DNA of 64,000 nucleotides from Bog-756 sp963725275 (GTDB taxonomy: Bacteria; Actinomycetota; Acidimicrobiia; Acidimicrobiales; RAAP-2): NCBI GenBank assembly GCA_963725275.1, contig CAVRXS010000006.1, positions 310,001 to 374,000 of the forward strand. The letters are read 5' to 3'. A program made the translations under genes and the position numbers. The notes under the pieces are model-generated. The model made no database searches and was not told the DNA's origin. It saw only the letters and a list, made by a program, of their open reading frames with translations. The number at the start of each line of letters is the position of its first letter. Position 1 is the first letter of the stretch. Below are positions 9,411 through 19,468 of this stretch, piece by piece.

Positions 9411-10886
9411 TCAGCCCTGCTGCTCGACCTCGGCGCGGAATGCAGCCGCCCGCGTCAGCAGCGCCGTCTCGGGATCGACCCCCACCGCACGGGAGAGCCC
9501 GACCAACGAGAAGAGCAGGTCCCCGACGGCATCGGCGCGGGCCCGGGCTCCGCCCTCCCCGTCCGCGACCAGCGTCTGGTCACCGGTCCGGTCGGCTCCG
9601 GCCAGTGCGACCACCCCATCCGCCACCCGGGCCGCCTCGGCCGCCACGTTCGGGAGCACCATCCCGATGGCCACCGCCTTGCGCTGCAGCTTGGCGGCGA
9701 GAGCCAGCGACGGGAGCGCGGCCGGGATGCCCTCGGTCACGCTGGCTCGGCCCTTCTCGGCCTTCTTGATGGCCTCCCAGTTGGTTGCGACCTCGTCGGC
9801 GGTGTCCGCCACGACGTCACCGAACACGTGTGGATGCCGCGAGACCAGCTTGTCGTGCACACCCCGGGCCACGTCGGCGAGGGTGAACCTCCCCGCCTCG
9901 GCGCCGAGGGTGGCGTGGAAGAGGACCTGGACGAGCAGGTCGCCGAGCTCCTCCTCGAGGTCGGCGACCGCCTTGCGCTCCAGCGTGGCCGGCGCGACAG
10001 CCAGGGGGTCGTCTGCCGCCGGGACGGCTCCGGCGTCCACCGCGGCAAGGGCGTCGATCGCCTCGAGGACCTCGTAGGACTCCTCGAGGAGGTGTCGGCT
10101 GAGCGAGGCGTGGGTCTGGCGCCTGTCCCACGGGCAGCGTTCGCGCAGGGTGTGCACGAGCACGTCGAGGGCGACCAGCTCCCGGGCGACCGGGGCGGCC
10201 AGTGCCGGGATCCAGAGCGAGGTCAGGTGATCGGGCTCGACGCTGCGGTCGATCTCCTCCCACGGAACGTCCCACACCCGCTCGTCGGGCAGGCCGAGGT
10301 GGTAGAGGACGGTCACCGGCTCCGCCGGCGGTGACTCGACCGAGAGCTTGACCCCGGAGAGCACGGAGCGGTTCCAGCACTGGACCACGAGCAGCGGTCC
10401 CCGTTCGCCGGCGGCGTCGACGGCGAACTCCTCGGCGTCCACCACCCTGACGCCGGCAGCGACCGGGTCGACCCCGAGCCGGACGAAGGCCAGATCGAGA
10501 GCGGAGAGCGCCGGGTGGACCACGACGGAGACTTCCCCGGACGCCACCCGCGGGTGCGAAGCCAGCAGAGCGACGGTCCGCTCGGCGACCATCGGTGACC
10601 CTGGGACGGCATAGACGACCGATCCTCCGTCGACCGCAGCGGTCACCAGGTCGTCGGCGATCGATCCGTAGACCTCGTCGAAGGTCCCGGCTCGCTCGTA
10701 GTGGTGGTCGAACGATCGGGCCGCGGGGAAGGCAGCGGCCGCCGGGTGCCGGGTGGTTCGTAGGAAGACCGTCGGCGCCGACTCGAGCAGGGCGAGCGCA
10801 CCCACGGTGATGAGTTCAGGGCCGGCAGGGCCGAGCCCGACGACGTCGATCCGCGCGCCGGTCGAACGCCGCTCAGCGGCCGGCAC
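9411..10886 (-). CDS. mazG: YabN-like fusion of tetrapyrrole methylase domain and MazG pyrophosphohydrolase
   Basis: Protein of 491 residues. Residues about 12-240 form a tetrapyrrole methylase (SAM) domain beginning IDVVGLGPAGPELIT, with YAVPGSPMVAERT in the middle. Residues about 250-490 are a duplicated MazG nucleoside triphosphate pyrophosphohydrolase with RERCPWDRRQTHASL, the acidic metal-binding set HLLEESYEVLEAI and ADLEEELGDLLVQV. The family removes non-canonical or excess NTPs; the methylase part has no settled role. The same fusion occurs in Bacillus YabN. The start lies eight bases after the corrected stop of the PPIase lipoprotein gene, so the two are likely co-transcribed. Confidence 0.87.
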   Translation of the reverse strand: MPAAERRSTGARIDVVGLGPAGPELITVGALALLESAPTVFLRTTRHPAAAAFPAARSFDHHYERAGTFDEVYGSIADDLVTAAVDGGSVVYAVPGSPMVAERTVALLASHPRVASGEVSVVVHPALSALDLAFVRLGVDPVAAGVRVVDAEEFAVDAAGERGPLLVVQCWNRSVLSGVKLSVESPPAEPVTVLYHLGLPDERVWDVPWEEIDRSVEPDHLTSLWIPALAAPVARELVALDVLVHTLRERCPWDRRQTHASLSRHLLEESYEVLEAIDALAAVDAGAVPAADDPLAVAPATLERKAVADLEEELGDLLVQVLFHATLGAEAGRFTLADVARGVHDKLVSRHPHVFGDVVADTADEVATNWEAIKKAEKGRASVTEGIPAALPSLALAAKLQRKAVAIGMVLPNVAAEAARVADGVVALAGADRTGDQTLVADGEGGARARADAVGDLLFSLVGLSRAVGVDPETALLTRAAAFRAEVEQQG

Positions 10887-10894
10887 GATCGCGC

Positions 10895-12045
10895 TCAGCC
10901 CCCCGAGGGGCTGCTGCCGGAGGCGGCCGTCCCTGCAGAGCTCGCGAGCGACGCCGGCGCACCTGGCAGCAGGTACCGGGCTGCCGGGTCGGCGGGGCGA
11001 CCACCGTCAGGCCCTGCCAGGTGCCGTACTGGGGGTTGACCACGATCTTGGACCGATGGGCGAAGGCGACCAGCTCGTTGCTGACCCGCTGCACGTTGGC
11101 GGTGCTGTGGAGCAGCTCGGACTTGATGACCGAGGCGACGGAGGTCACCGGCTCGACTGTCTGGCTGGTGACCTCGTAGACCGCCCACTGGCCACCGCTG
11201 GTCTGGACGGGGGTGAGCGGGCTGCCGACCGTGATGGAGGTCACCTGGAGGTCCTGTTCGACCTGGGAGGCCGTGAAGCTGCAGCCGAGCTGGCCTCCGT
11301 TGGGCGCGGTCTGGGTGTCGATCGAGTTGCTCCGTGCGAGGGTGGCGAAGTCCGCCCCCCCGTCGAGCTGGCTCACGACCTGCTGGGCCTCCGCCTGGGT
11401 GTTGGTGATGATCTGGCTCACGCACTCGACGGCGAACTGTGGCCGGTTGGCCAGGTAGTAGGCGAGGACCGCCGAGTTCGAGAGGTCGGCGCCGCGCGTG
11501 AGGAGCTTGATGTCCACCGCCTGGCTGCGCACGTCGTCGGCGCGGACACTGCCGGGCAATCCGGAGAGGAGCTGCGCTCCGGTCAGGCCTGCACCGTCGG
11601 GTCCCTGGCAGGCGGAAGCAGCCCCGGTCGAGCTCGACTGCTGGAGGTCGCTGGAGATCGCACCGTCGAGTGTCGACTCGTACTCGGTCTGGGCCGCGGT
11701 CAGGTCTGCCGCGTCGACCGTGATGCCCTTGCTGGCCCCGTACTGGATCGCGAGCAGGTTCGAGACCTGGTTGGAGAGGATGGTGCCGGCGAAGCTGATC
11801 TGCCAGGTGCCGGGCCCACCAGCGCCCTCGGCCGAGGTCCCCGCCAGTTGCGGGTATTCGAGCTGGAGCAGGCACTGCCCGGCGGCGGTGCCGTTGAGGG
11901 CGCTCAGCCGGGTGTTGAGGGCGGACACCGCGATGGACTCGCCGTTGGCGGTTGCCGCGGTCGGGGTCACCGTGCACGCGGACACGACTGACCCCGAGGC
12001 GAGCACGACGAGCGTCGCGACGAGGCCGCTGAGGGTGCGCTTCAC
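10895..12045 (-). CDS. SurA/PrsA-like peptidyl-prolyl isomerase lipoprotein
   Basis: Exported foldase candidate of about 380 residues. The GTG at 12045 is chosen because a lipoprotein signal starts there: MKRTLSGLVATLVVLASGS followed by the lipobox VVSAC. A SurA N-terminal-like helical domain fills roughly residues 40-190, and a parvulin (PpiC) rotamase-like domain follows (ECVSQIITNTQAEA to WAVYEVTSQ). The C-terminus is ambiguous. The uninterrupted frame ends at 10873, inside the mazG start, with an odd Arg/Cys tail; a one-base change near 10990 gives a Ser/Gly/Pro-rich tail stopping at 10895-10897, cleanly before mazG. I prefer the second. A TAGAGT -10 element seven bases before the GTG suggests a leaderless message. 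Confidence 0.75.
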
Positions 12046-12052
12046 GGCGGCG

Positions 12053-12058
12053 ACTCTA
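12053..12058 (-). promoter_or_regulatory. -10 element of the PPIase lipoprotein gene
   Basis: TAGAGT on the minus strand, seven bases before the GTG at 12045, fits leaderless transcription. It lies in the 44-base gap after mfd. Confidence 0.45.
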
Positions 12059-12089
12059 CCGGGTGCCGAACGGGGATAGCTCCGCGCCG

Positions 12090-15000
12090 TCAGTCGGCGG
12101 GAACGAGCTCGCGGAGGAACGCGACCAGGGCCGGAGCGTACGTGCCGGTGCCCTCGGCGGGGGCCAGGGGGACCGAGAGCCGGTGCAGTTCGTCCTGGTA
12201 GGTCGCGCCCGGCGCGAGCCGCCGCAGACGGACCTCGGCCGAGGCCGCAAGGGTGACCGGGGTCATCCGCGCGACCGCGCGGCCCCCGGTTCGACCGCCG
12301 CGCACCGGGCTGCCCTCGGCCCCGAAGCGGGGCGCGGAGACCGACAGGTCGGTCACCCCGAGGCGGAGGCACTCGACCCGGAGCAGTGCCACGTCGAGGA
12401 GGGCGGTGGCCGGCGCGGGCACGGGACCGAACCGGTCCTCCCACTCGCGCCGCACGTCCATGACGCCGTCGAGGGTCCGGACCGCTGCCAGGCGACGGTA
12501 GGCCTCGAGTCGGACGTCCTCGGCCTCGACGTAGGTGGGTGGCAGGTGAGCGGCGTCGGGCAGGTCCAGCGAGAGATCGGCCGGGCGCGGGCGCGGCTCC
12601 CCCTTGAGCTCGGAGACCGCTTCGGACACCATCTGGACGTAGAGGTCGTACCCGACCGCGGCGATGTGGCCGGACTGGTCGCGCCCGAGCAGGTTGCCGG
12701 CGCCACGGATCTGGAGGTCGCGGAGCGCGATCTTGAAGCCCGAGCCGAGTTCGGTGTGGTCGCCGATCGTGCGCAGCCTCTCGTAGGCCTGCTCGGAGAG
12801 GACCCGGTCGGCCGGGTGGAAGAGGTAGGCGTACGCCCGTTGGCCGGCCCGGCCGACCCGCCCACGCAGCTGGTGCAGCTGGCCGAGGCCGAGCAGCTCG
12901 GCCCGGTCGACCACGAGCGTGTTGACCGTCGGCATGTCGATGCCCGACTCGATGATGGTCGTGCACACCAGCACGTCGTATTCGCCCTCCCAGAAGTCGA
13001 GGACCACTCGTTCGAGCGTTCCCTCGTCCATCTGCCCGTGGGCCACCGCCACCCGGGCCTCGGGGGCCATCGTGCGGACCCGCCCGGCAACCGCCTCGAT
13101 GTCCTGGACCCGGTTGTGCACGTAGAAGACCTGGCCCTCGCGCAGGAGCTCGCGGCGGATGGCCTCCGATGCGGCCGCCTCGTCGAACTCGCCGACGTGG
13201 GTCAGGATCGGGCGGCGGGCCGCGGGCGGCGTGTTGACCATGGAGAGGTCGCGGATGCCGGTGAGGGCCATCTCGAGTGTCCGCGGGATCGGGCTCGCGG
13301 TCAGGGTGAGCACGTCGACCCCATCGGCAAGGGCCTTGATGGACTCCTTGTGGGTGACCCCGAATCGCTGCTCCTCGTCGACCACCAGCAGGCCGAGCTT
13401 GCGGAACGAGACATCCTGGCCGAGCAGGCGGTGGGTCCCGATGACCACGTCCACTGATCCGTCGGCCATGCCGGCGAGCACCGTGGCGGCCTGGGCGTTG
13501 GTGAGGAACCGGCTGAGCAGCTCGACGCGTAGGGGAAAGGGCGCGTAGCGCTCGGCGAAGGTCTGGGCGTGCTGGCTGGCCAGCAGGGTGGTCGGGACCA
13601 GCACTGCTGCCTGGAAGCCGTCCTGTACCGCCTTGAACACGGCCCGGATGGCCACCTCTGTCTTGCCGAATCCGACGTCGCCGCAGACCAGCCGGTCCAT
13701 GGGCTGGGGCCGCTCCATGTCGGCCGTGACATCCTCGATCGCACGCACCTGGTCGGGAGTCTCGAGGTAGGGGAAGGAGGCGGCGAGCTCGGCCTGCCAA
13801 GGAGAGTCCGGCCCGAACGTGTGCCCGGCCACCTGGAGGCGGCGGCGGTAGAGGGCGACCAGCTCCTCGGCGATCTCGTGCACCGCGGCCCGGGCCCGCG
13901 CGGTGACCTTCTGCCACTCGGACCCCCCGAGCCGGTTCACGGTCGGCGAGTCGCCGCCGGCGTAGGGGGTGAGCAGCTCGATCTGATCGGTCGGGAGGTA
14001 GAGCCGGTCAGCGCCGCGGTACTCGAGCAGGAGGTAGTCGCGTGTCGCGCCGCCCATCGTCCGGGTCACCATCCCGCCGTATCGGGCCACCCCGTGCTGG
14101 CGGTGGACCACGTAGCTACCGAGGGTGAGGTCGTCGAAGAAGCCGTCGACGGGCCGGGCCCGGGCGCGGGCCGTGCGGTGCGGCCGCCGCCGCCCCGTCA
14201 CGTCGGACTCGGCGAGCACGGCCACCCGGCTTCCGGGCAGGACGAACCCGCGGTCGACCGATGCCACGACGATGCGGGCTCCGGGCGTTGCGAGGTCGTC
14301 CTCGGCGCCGGCCACCTGCACCAGAAGACCCTCGCCGGCCAGCAGCCCGGAGAGGCGTTCGGCACCGCCCCGGGTGGTCGAGCAGAGCACCACCGAGTAC
14401 CCGCCCTCCACGAGGGCCGAGACCTGCTGGGCCATCCGCGTCCCGTCCCCGAGGATCGGCTCCCACCCGCGGCTCTCGATCTGGGGCAGATCGGGCCCGT
14501 CGGCAGAAGGCACCAGGGAGACCACCGGAGCCGCGGTGCGGGTGAGCAGGCGGTCGAAGGGCACGTGCAGGCGGGGCGCGCCCTCCCCGGCATCGAGACC
14601 CCAGGTCGAGGCCAGCGCGTCGGCCAACGCGGCCTCCTCGTCGAGCAGCTCGCCGGCCCGATCACGCACCCGGCGCGGCTCGACCAGGACGACCAGCGCG
14701 TCGTCCGGAAGGAGGTCGCAGAGCAGCTCCTCGTTCTCGGCCAGCCAGGGAAGCCAGGACTCCATCCCGTCGAACTGCTCCCCTTCGGCGATCCGGTCCC
14801 ACTGCTGACGGCCCCACGGTGCCGACCCGACCAGAGCAGCCGCGCGGGCCCGCATCGCGGCGTCGGCGACCAGCTCCCGGCAGCCGAACAGCTCGACCGC
14901 GCTCGAGGGTCTCGGTCGACCGCTGGTCGGCGACGTCGAAGGTGGTCAGTCGGTCGACCTCGTCTCCCCAGAGGTCGATGCGGACCGGCTCGTCGGCGGT

Positions 15001-15612
15001 GGACGGGAACACGTCCACGATGCCGCCGCGCACCGCCAGTTCGCCGCGGTGCTCCACGATCGACTCGCGCCGGTAACCGAGGCCGACCAACTCGGCGACC
15101 AGATCCTCGACAACGATCCGGTCCCCGCGGGCCACGGCCACCGGACGGGCGGCCGTCCGCCACGGCCCGAGCCGCTGGAGCACCGCCTTGACCGGAGCCA
15201 CCACGATGCGGGGTCCGGCGCCCCGGCAGTCCGGGTCACCGAGGTGCCAGAGCAGGCGCAGGCGCCGTCCCATCGTGGCGACATCCGGGCTCACCCGCTC
15301 GAAGGGAAGCGTCTCCCAGGCCGGGAAGAGGTCGACGGCCGGGATCCCGGCGCCGCCCTCGCCGTCGTCGCCCTCGGCACCCGACCCCGGTTCGCCGTCG
15401 GTGAACGCCTCGAGGTCGTGGGCGAGCTGGGAGGCGGCCGCACCGGTCGGGGTGAGCACCAGCACCGGCCGTCGGGAGCCCAGTCTGACGAGGCCGGCCA
15501 GCACGAAGGCCTGGGCGGGAGTGGCCACTGCCAGCGTGGCCGTGGGCGCGCCGACGATCCGCGTCATCGCGGGCTCGTGGCGCAGCAGCGGGGGGAGCGA
15601 GCGGAGGCTCAC
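12090..15612 (-). CDS. mfd: Transcription-repair coupling factor Mfd (one frameshift)
   Basis: ATP-driven translocase that pushes stalled RNA polymerase off DNA damage and recruits UvrA. Corrected length is 1173 residues, normal for Mfd. The N-terminal UvrB-like module reads from 15612 (LFPAWETLPFERVSPD, GIVDVFPST). It joins after VADQRSTETLER to the second frame near 14905, where one base is in excess. The rest holds the RNA-polymerase interaction region (GDYVVHRQHG-type segment near 14100), Walker A DVGFGKTEVAIRA, the DEEQ box, helicase motifs (TLTASPIPRTLEMAL, VHNRVQDIEAV, QLRGRVGRAGQRAYAY) and the TRCF C-terminal domain. A TACCCT -10 lies six bases before the GTG start. Confidence 0.93.
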
Positions 15613-15618
15613 AGGCTC

Positions 15619-15624
15619 AGGGTA
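15619..15624 (-). promoter_or_regulatory. -10 element of mfd
   Basis: TACCCT on the minus strand six bases before the mfd GTG. It lies between pth and mfd, so mfd can be transcribed separately and leaderlessly. Confidence 0.45.
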
Positions 15625-15665
15625 CCGGGGGGCGCGGGAGCGGGAGCCGGAGCGGGCCCGGTCGG

Positions 15666-16292
15666 TCAGTCCGCGCTGTGGATCCGTTGCATGGCCGCCT
15701 CGACCCCTTCGGTGGCGATGGCCTCGACCGCATCCGCCGCCACCTCGGTCGCCACGGCCAGGAGCTCCCGTTCGGACGCCCCCGGACGCTTGAGCACATA
15801 GTCGGCTCCCGCCTGCCGACCGGGGGGCTTGCCGATTCCGATCCGGACCCTGGTGTAGTCGCCGGTGTGCAGGTGGGCGTGGATCGACTGGAGCCCGTTG
15901 TGGCCCGCCGTTCCGCCACCGACCTTGACCTTCACCCGTCCGGCGGGAAGATCGAGCTCGTCCTGCACGACCACGAGCCGGGAGGTCCGGCCCGCACCAC
16001 CTCCGCCGGGAGCCGGGCCACCGTCGTCTTCCGGCGGCCGGTCGACCCCGGTCCGCCGGACCAGCGCAGCCACCGCGATGCCCGATTCGTTCATGTAGGT
16101 CATCGGGACGGCGAGGAGGACCCGGAGTCCGCCGATGCGGATCTCCCCCACTCGGGAGCGAAGGCCCTTCTCTGCGGAGAGCTTCCCCTGATGTCTCGCC
16201 GCGAGCAGGTCGACGGCTTCGGCGCCGACGTTGTGGCGGGTCCCGGCGTACTCGGCGCCCGGGTTGCCCAGGCCCACGACGAGCAGGTCCAT
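15666..16292 (-). CDS. pth: Peptidyl-tRNA hydrolase
   Basis: Cytoplasmic hydrolase that frees tRNA from peptidyl-tRNA dropped by ribosomes. The family signature is complete: VVGLGNPGAEYAGTRHNVG with the catalytic His, PMTYMNESG with the binding Asn, and VQDELDLPAGRVKVK with the catalytic Asp, then GGTAGHNGLQSI. Length is 208 residues against the usual 185-195. The surplus is a Gly/Pro-rich insert (PPEDDGGPAPGGGGAG) just before the Asp motif, which may be a flexible loop. It follows rplY at 49 bases, the usual bacterial rplY-pth pairing. Confidence 0.93.
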   Translation of the reverse strand: MDLLVVGLGNPGAEYAGTRHNVGAEAVDLLAARHQGKLSAEKGLRSRVGEIRIGGLRVLLAVPMTYMNESGIAVAALVRRTGVDRPPEDDGGPAPGGGGAGRTSRLVVVQDELDLPAGRVKVKVGGGTAGHNGLQSIHAHLHTGDYTRVRIGIGKPPGRQAGADYVLKRPGASERELLAVATEVAADAVEAIATEGVEAAMQRIHSAD

Positions 16293-16340
16293 CGGGGTGC
16301 CCCGACGGGGGGCCCCCGAACTGCGCCGGCCGAGCAGGAC

Positions 16341-17003
16341 CTAGCCCTCCGCGGACTCGTCGGCGGTGGGGGGCGTCTCCCCTTCCGGTGCCTCGACGCC
16401 GGCTGCCGCGGCGGCGGCCTCGGCCTCTTCGGCAGCGGTGACCTGGACCCGCGGCGGTTGGCCGGCCACGACGGTGGCGTCGACGTCTGTCTCGAGCTCG
16501 ACGCCCGCGGGGATGGTGATGTCCGAGACGTGAAGGGCGCCACCGATGGTGAGCGTGCTGATGTCGATGTCCACCGACGGCGGAATATCTGCCGGCCTTG
16601 CCTTCACGCTGAGCGTGAACAACTGCTGGTCCACGACGCCGTCGCCGTGGTGCACCTCGATGGCCTCACCCACCAGGTTGATGCCGACCTCGGCGGAGAT
16701 GACCTCGTCGCGTCTGACGATGAGGAAGTCGACGTGGGTGACCACGTTCTTGACCGGGTGGTGCTGGATGTCACGCGCCAGGGTGAGGAAGTCGTTCCCA
16801 TCGACCGTGAGCGAGAGCAGGGTGTTGCGCCCGGCCTCGCCCGACATCGCGATCTGGAACTCGCGGGCCTGGACAGACACCGGGATCGGTTCGGCACCAT
16901 GCCCGTAGACGACCCCGGGAATCCGCCCTTCGCTGCGGAGGCGACGGGTCGCGCTCGATCCGGTCTCGCGTCCGGCTTCGGCGGTGAGCGTGATTTCGGG
17001 CAT
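16341..17003 (-). CDS. rplY: 50S ribosomal protein bL25, CTC type
   Basis: 5S rRNA-binding ribosomal protein of 220 residues, the long CTC (general stress) form. Residues 1-95 are the bL25 domain (GSSATRRLRSEGRIPGVVYG, with the family's Gly-rich turn). Residues 95-195 are the beta-domain of the CTC form. The last 25 residues are acidic and Ala/Glu-rich, probably disordered. Unlike many neighbours it has a clear Shine-Dalgarno, GAGGAG seven bases before the ATG, so it probably has a leader. pth follows. Confidence 0.92.
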   Translation of the reverse strand: MPEITLTAEAGRETGSSATRRLRSEGRIPGVVYGHGAEPIPVSVQAREFQIAMSGEAGRNTLLSLTVDGNDFLTLARDIQHHPVKNVVTHVDFLIVRRDEVISAEVGINLVGEAIEVHHGDGVVDQQLFTLSVKARPADIPPSVDIDISTLTIGGALHVSDITIPAGVELETDVDATVVAGQPPRVQVTAAEEAEAAAAAAGVEAPEGETPPTADESAEG

Positions 17004-17156
17004 GCGGGGACTCCTCGGGAAGATGCGCAGACGGGGCAGCCGCCGCCTGGATGCCCGCTGGGCGCGGACGGGGCCAGCCGCTGGTGACGGCCCTCCATGC
17101 TAGACGCCGGCCCAGGGTTGGGCCAGACAGCTCCAGTCGGGGCGGCGCCGGTCGGG

Positions 17157-18128
17157 TCAGGCGAGGTTTTCGCCGCCGAAGATCTCCGAGACCGAGGTGT
17201 CCTCGAAGACGGCGTCGATGGCATCGGAGATCAGCTTGGCCACCGAGAGGACCTCGAGCTTGTCGAATCGCCGCTCCGGGGGGATGGGGAGCGTATTGGT
17301 GACCACGACCCTGCTCAACGCCGAGTTCTTGAGCCGGTCCACGGCCGGGTCGGAGAGCACCGCGTGGGTGGCCATGCACCACACCTCTGACGCCCCCCGG
17401 TCGGCCAGGAGGTCGGCCGCGGCCACGATGGTGCCGGCGGTGTCGATCATGTCGTCGATGAGCACGCACTGGCGACCGTCGACGTCGCCGACAACGTGCA
17501 GCGCCTCCACCTTGTCGGTCGACGCGCGCAGGCGGCGCTTGTGGACCACGGCCAGGTCGGCGGTGAGGTGCTGGCTGAAGCGCTCGGCCACCTTCACCCG
17601 GCCCGCGTCCGGCGCCACCACGACCAGATTGTCATCCAGGTGGGCCCGGAGGTGATCGATCATCACCGGCGCTGCGGTCAGGTGGTCGAAGGGAACGTCG
17701 AAGAACCCCTGGATCTGCCCCGAGTGGAGGTCGACGCTGACCACCCGGTCGGCGCCGGCGACCGAGAGCATGTCTGCCACCAGCTTGGCGGTGATCGGCT
17801 CGCGTCCCGTGGACTTGCGGTCCTGACGCGAGTAGCCGTAGTAGGGGCAGACCGCGGTGATCCGCTTGGCCGAGGCACGCTTGGCCGCGTCGATCATGAT
17901 CAGGTGCTCCATGAGGGAGTCGTTGACCGGGCCGCTGTGGGTCTGCACGATGAACACGTCGCTCCCCCGGATCGAGGTGTCGAAGCGGCAGTGGATCTCG
18001 CCGTTGGCGAACTCGCGCAGGTTGGGCTCGCCGAGCTCGACCCCGAGGCACCGGGCGATGTCCTGCGCCAGCTCCGGATGGGACCGACCGGAAACCAGCT
18101 CGAGTTTGCGACGGGGGGTGAACTCCAT
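17157..18128 (-). CDS. prs: Ribose-phosphate pyrophosphokinase
   Basis: PRPP synthase, class I, 323 residues. It transfers pyrophosphate from ATP to ribose 5-phosphate, feeding purine, pyrimidine, histidine, tryptophan and NAD synthesis. Motifs: SGRSHPELAQDIA near the N-terminus, the regulatory flexible loop region YYGYSRQDRKSTGREPITAK, VDLHSGQIQGFFDVP, VVAPDAGRVKVAERF, and the PRPP-binding loop VLIDDMIDTAGTI. It lies nine bases after glmU on the same strand, the standard actinobacterial pairing. The -10 hexamer TAGCGT six bases before its ATG begins with the TAG stop codon of glmU, so prs has its own leaderless promoter as well. Confidence 0.94.
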   Translation of the reverse strand: MEFTPRRKLELVSGRSHPELAQDIARCLGVELGEPNLREFANGEIHCRFDTSIRGSDVFIVQTHSGPVNDSLMEHLIMIDAAKRASAKRITAVCPYYGYSRQDRKSTGREPITAKLVADMLSVAGADRVVSVDLHSGQIQGFFDVPFDHLTAAPVMIDHLRAHLDDNLVVVAPDAGRVKVAERFSQHLTADLAVVHKRRLRASTDKVEALHVVGDVDGRQCVLIDDMIDTAGTIVAAADLLADRGASEVWCMATHAVLSDPAVDRLKNSALSRVVVTNTLPIPPERRFDKLEVLSVAKLISDAIDAVFEDTSVSEIFGGENLA

Positions 18129-18134
18129 GGCCTG

Positions 18135-18140
18135 ACGCTA
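18135..18140 (-). promoter_or_regulatory. -10 element of prs, overlapping the glmU stop codon
   Basis: TAGCGT on the minus strand, six bases before the prs ATG. Its first three bases are the glmU stop codon. Confidence 0.45.
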
Positions 18141-19322
18141 CCCCGCCCGGTCGCCGGGATTCGAGGCCGCCGGTCCCACCACGCCGCCATCCGCCACGTC
18201 GGTCCCCTCCGCCAGCACGGCAAACGGCCCGACCCTGGCGTCGGCTCCGATGGTCGAACGCCGGCAGACGCTGGAGGCGACCACCGCACCCTCCCCCACC
18301 GTGGTGTCCACCAGCCGCGTGTCGGGGCCGATCTCTGCGTGCTCACCGATCACGCACGCACCCTGGAGGATGACCCCGGGGAGCAGGACCACGTCGGTGG
18401 CCAGCTGCACGTCGACGTCGATGTAGGTGGTCACGGGATCCCACATGGTGACCCCGCGACGCATCCACCGCTCGTTGATCCGGTCCCGCAGCTCGGCCTC
18501 GGCGACCGCCAGCTGGGCCCGGTCGTTGACGCCGGCCACCTCCATGGCGTCCTCCACCGGCACCGACCCGACCCGATGGCCCGCCTCGTAGAGGACCTCC
18601 ACGACGTCGGTGAGGTAGTACTCCCCCTGGGCGTTGGCCGGGCTGAGCCGGCGGAGGGCCGGCGCGAGCACGCCACGGCGGAAGCAGTAGATCGAGGTGT
18701 TGACCTCGCACACCGCTTGCTCCTCTTCCGTGGTATCCACGTGCTCGACCACCCGGGCGACCGAATCGTCCCGCCCGCGCACCACCCGCCCGTACCCGGT
18801 CGGGTCCTCCAGGACCGCTGACAGGAGCGTGGCGGCGGCGTCGGTGGCACGGTGTGCACGGACCAACCCGGCAAGGGTCGGCGGCCGGAGCAGGGGGGTG
18901 TCCCCGGGCAACACGACCACGTCGCCGTCGTCGGCGCCCTCCTCTTCGGGGAGCCCGGTCAGGGCGACCGACATGGCATCCCCGGTCCCGCGGGGCTCGA
19001 CCTGCTCGACGAACTCGATGGCCATGCCGGGCGGGGCATGCTCGATCAACGTCTTGGTGACCCACTCGGCCCGGTGTCCGACCACGACTACGACCCGGGA
19101 GACCGAGAGCTCGGCGAGTGCGTCGAGGACGTGCAGGACCATCGGACGCCCGCAGAGCCGGTGGAGCGGCTTCGGCCGCGCCGATCGCATGCGGGTCCCG
19201 TGCCCGGCGGCAAGGACCACCGCCGCCAGCGGGCGCCGTGGGGTACGTCCCGGACGCGCGGACGCAGGGGAACGCAGATCGGGCTCTTCGGACGAACCCT
19301 GGGGATAGGAACGGATCACCAC
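18138..19322 (-). CDS. glmU: GlmU uridyltransferase, acetyltransferase part truncated
   Basis: N-acetylglucosamine-1-phosphate uridyltransferase making UDP-GlcNAc for peptidoglycan. Residues about 32-260 are the complete pyrophosphorylase domain: VVLAAGHGTRMRS with the catalytic loop, KPLHRLCGRPM, EPRGTGDAM, and VNTSIYCFR. Only about five turns of the left-handed beta helix follow. The protein ends at residue 394, where other GlmU proteins (about 455-495 residues) go on to the acetyltransferase active site, so the catalytic His, the Lys-containing sugar-binding strand and the acetyl-CoA site are absent. prs begins nine bases later, leaving no room for a frameshifted remainder. GlcN-1-P acetylation would need another protein. 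The start (GTG GTG) is uncertain; the first 30 residues are poorly conserved in type. Confidence 0.85.
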   Translation of the reverse strand: MVIRSYPQGSSEEPDLRSPASARPGRTPRRPLAAVVLAAGHGTRMRSARPKPLHRLCGRPMVLHVLDALAELSVSRVVVVVGHRAEWVTKTLIEHAPPGMAIEFVEQVEPRGTGDAMSVALTGLPEEEGADDGDVVVLPGDTPLLRPPTLAGLVRAHRATDAAATLLSAVLEDPTGYGRVVRGRDDSVARVVEHVDTTEEEQAVCEVNTSIYCFRRGVLAPALRRLSPANAQGEYYLTDVVEVLYEAGHRVGSVPVEDAMEVAGVNDRAQLAVAEAELRDRINERWMRRGVTMWDPVTTYIDVDVQLATDVVLLPGVILQGACVIGEHAEIGPDTRLVDTTVGEGAVVASSVCRRSTIGADARVGPFAVLAEGTDVADGGVVGPAASNPGDRAG

Positions 19323-19468
19323 CGGGTCCCACCGCCGGGTGCGGCCAGCCGGATGCGCGGGTGCCGGTTACGCGACACGTTGGTCATGGGGCCTATTCTT
19401 CCCACGTCGCCGGACCCGATGCGACCCGGGACCGATCCGACGCCCCGACCAGGGAGCCACCACCACCC

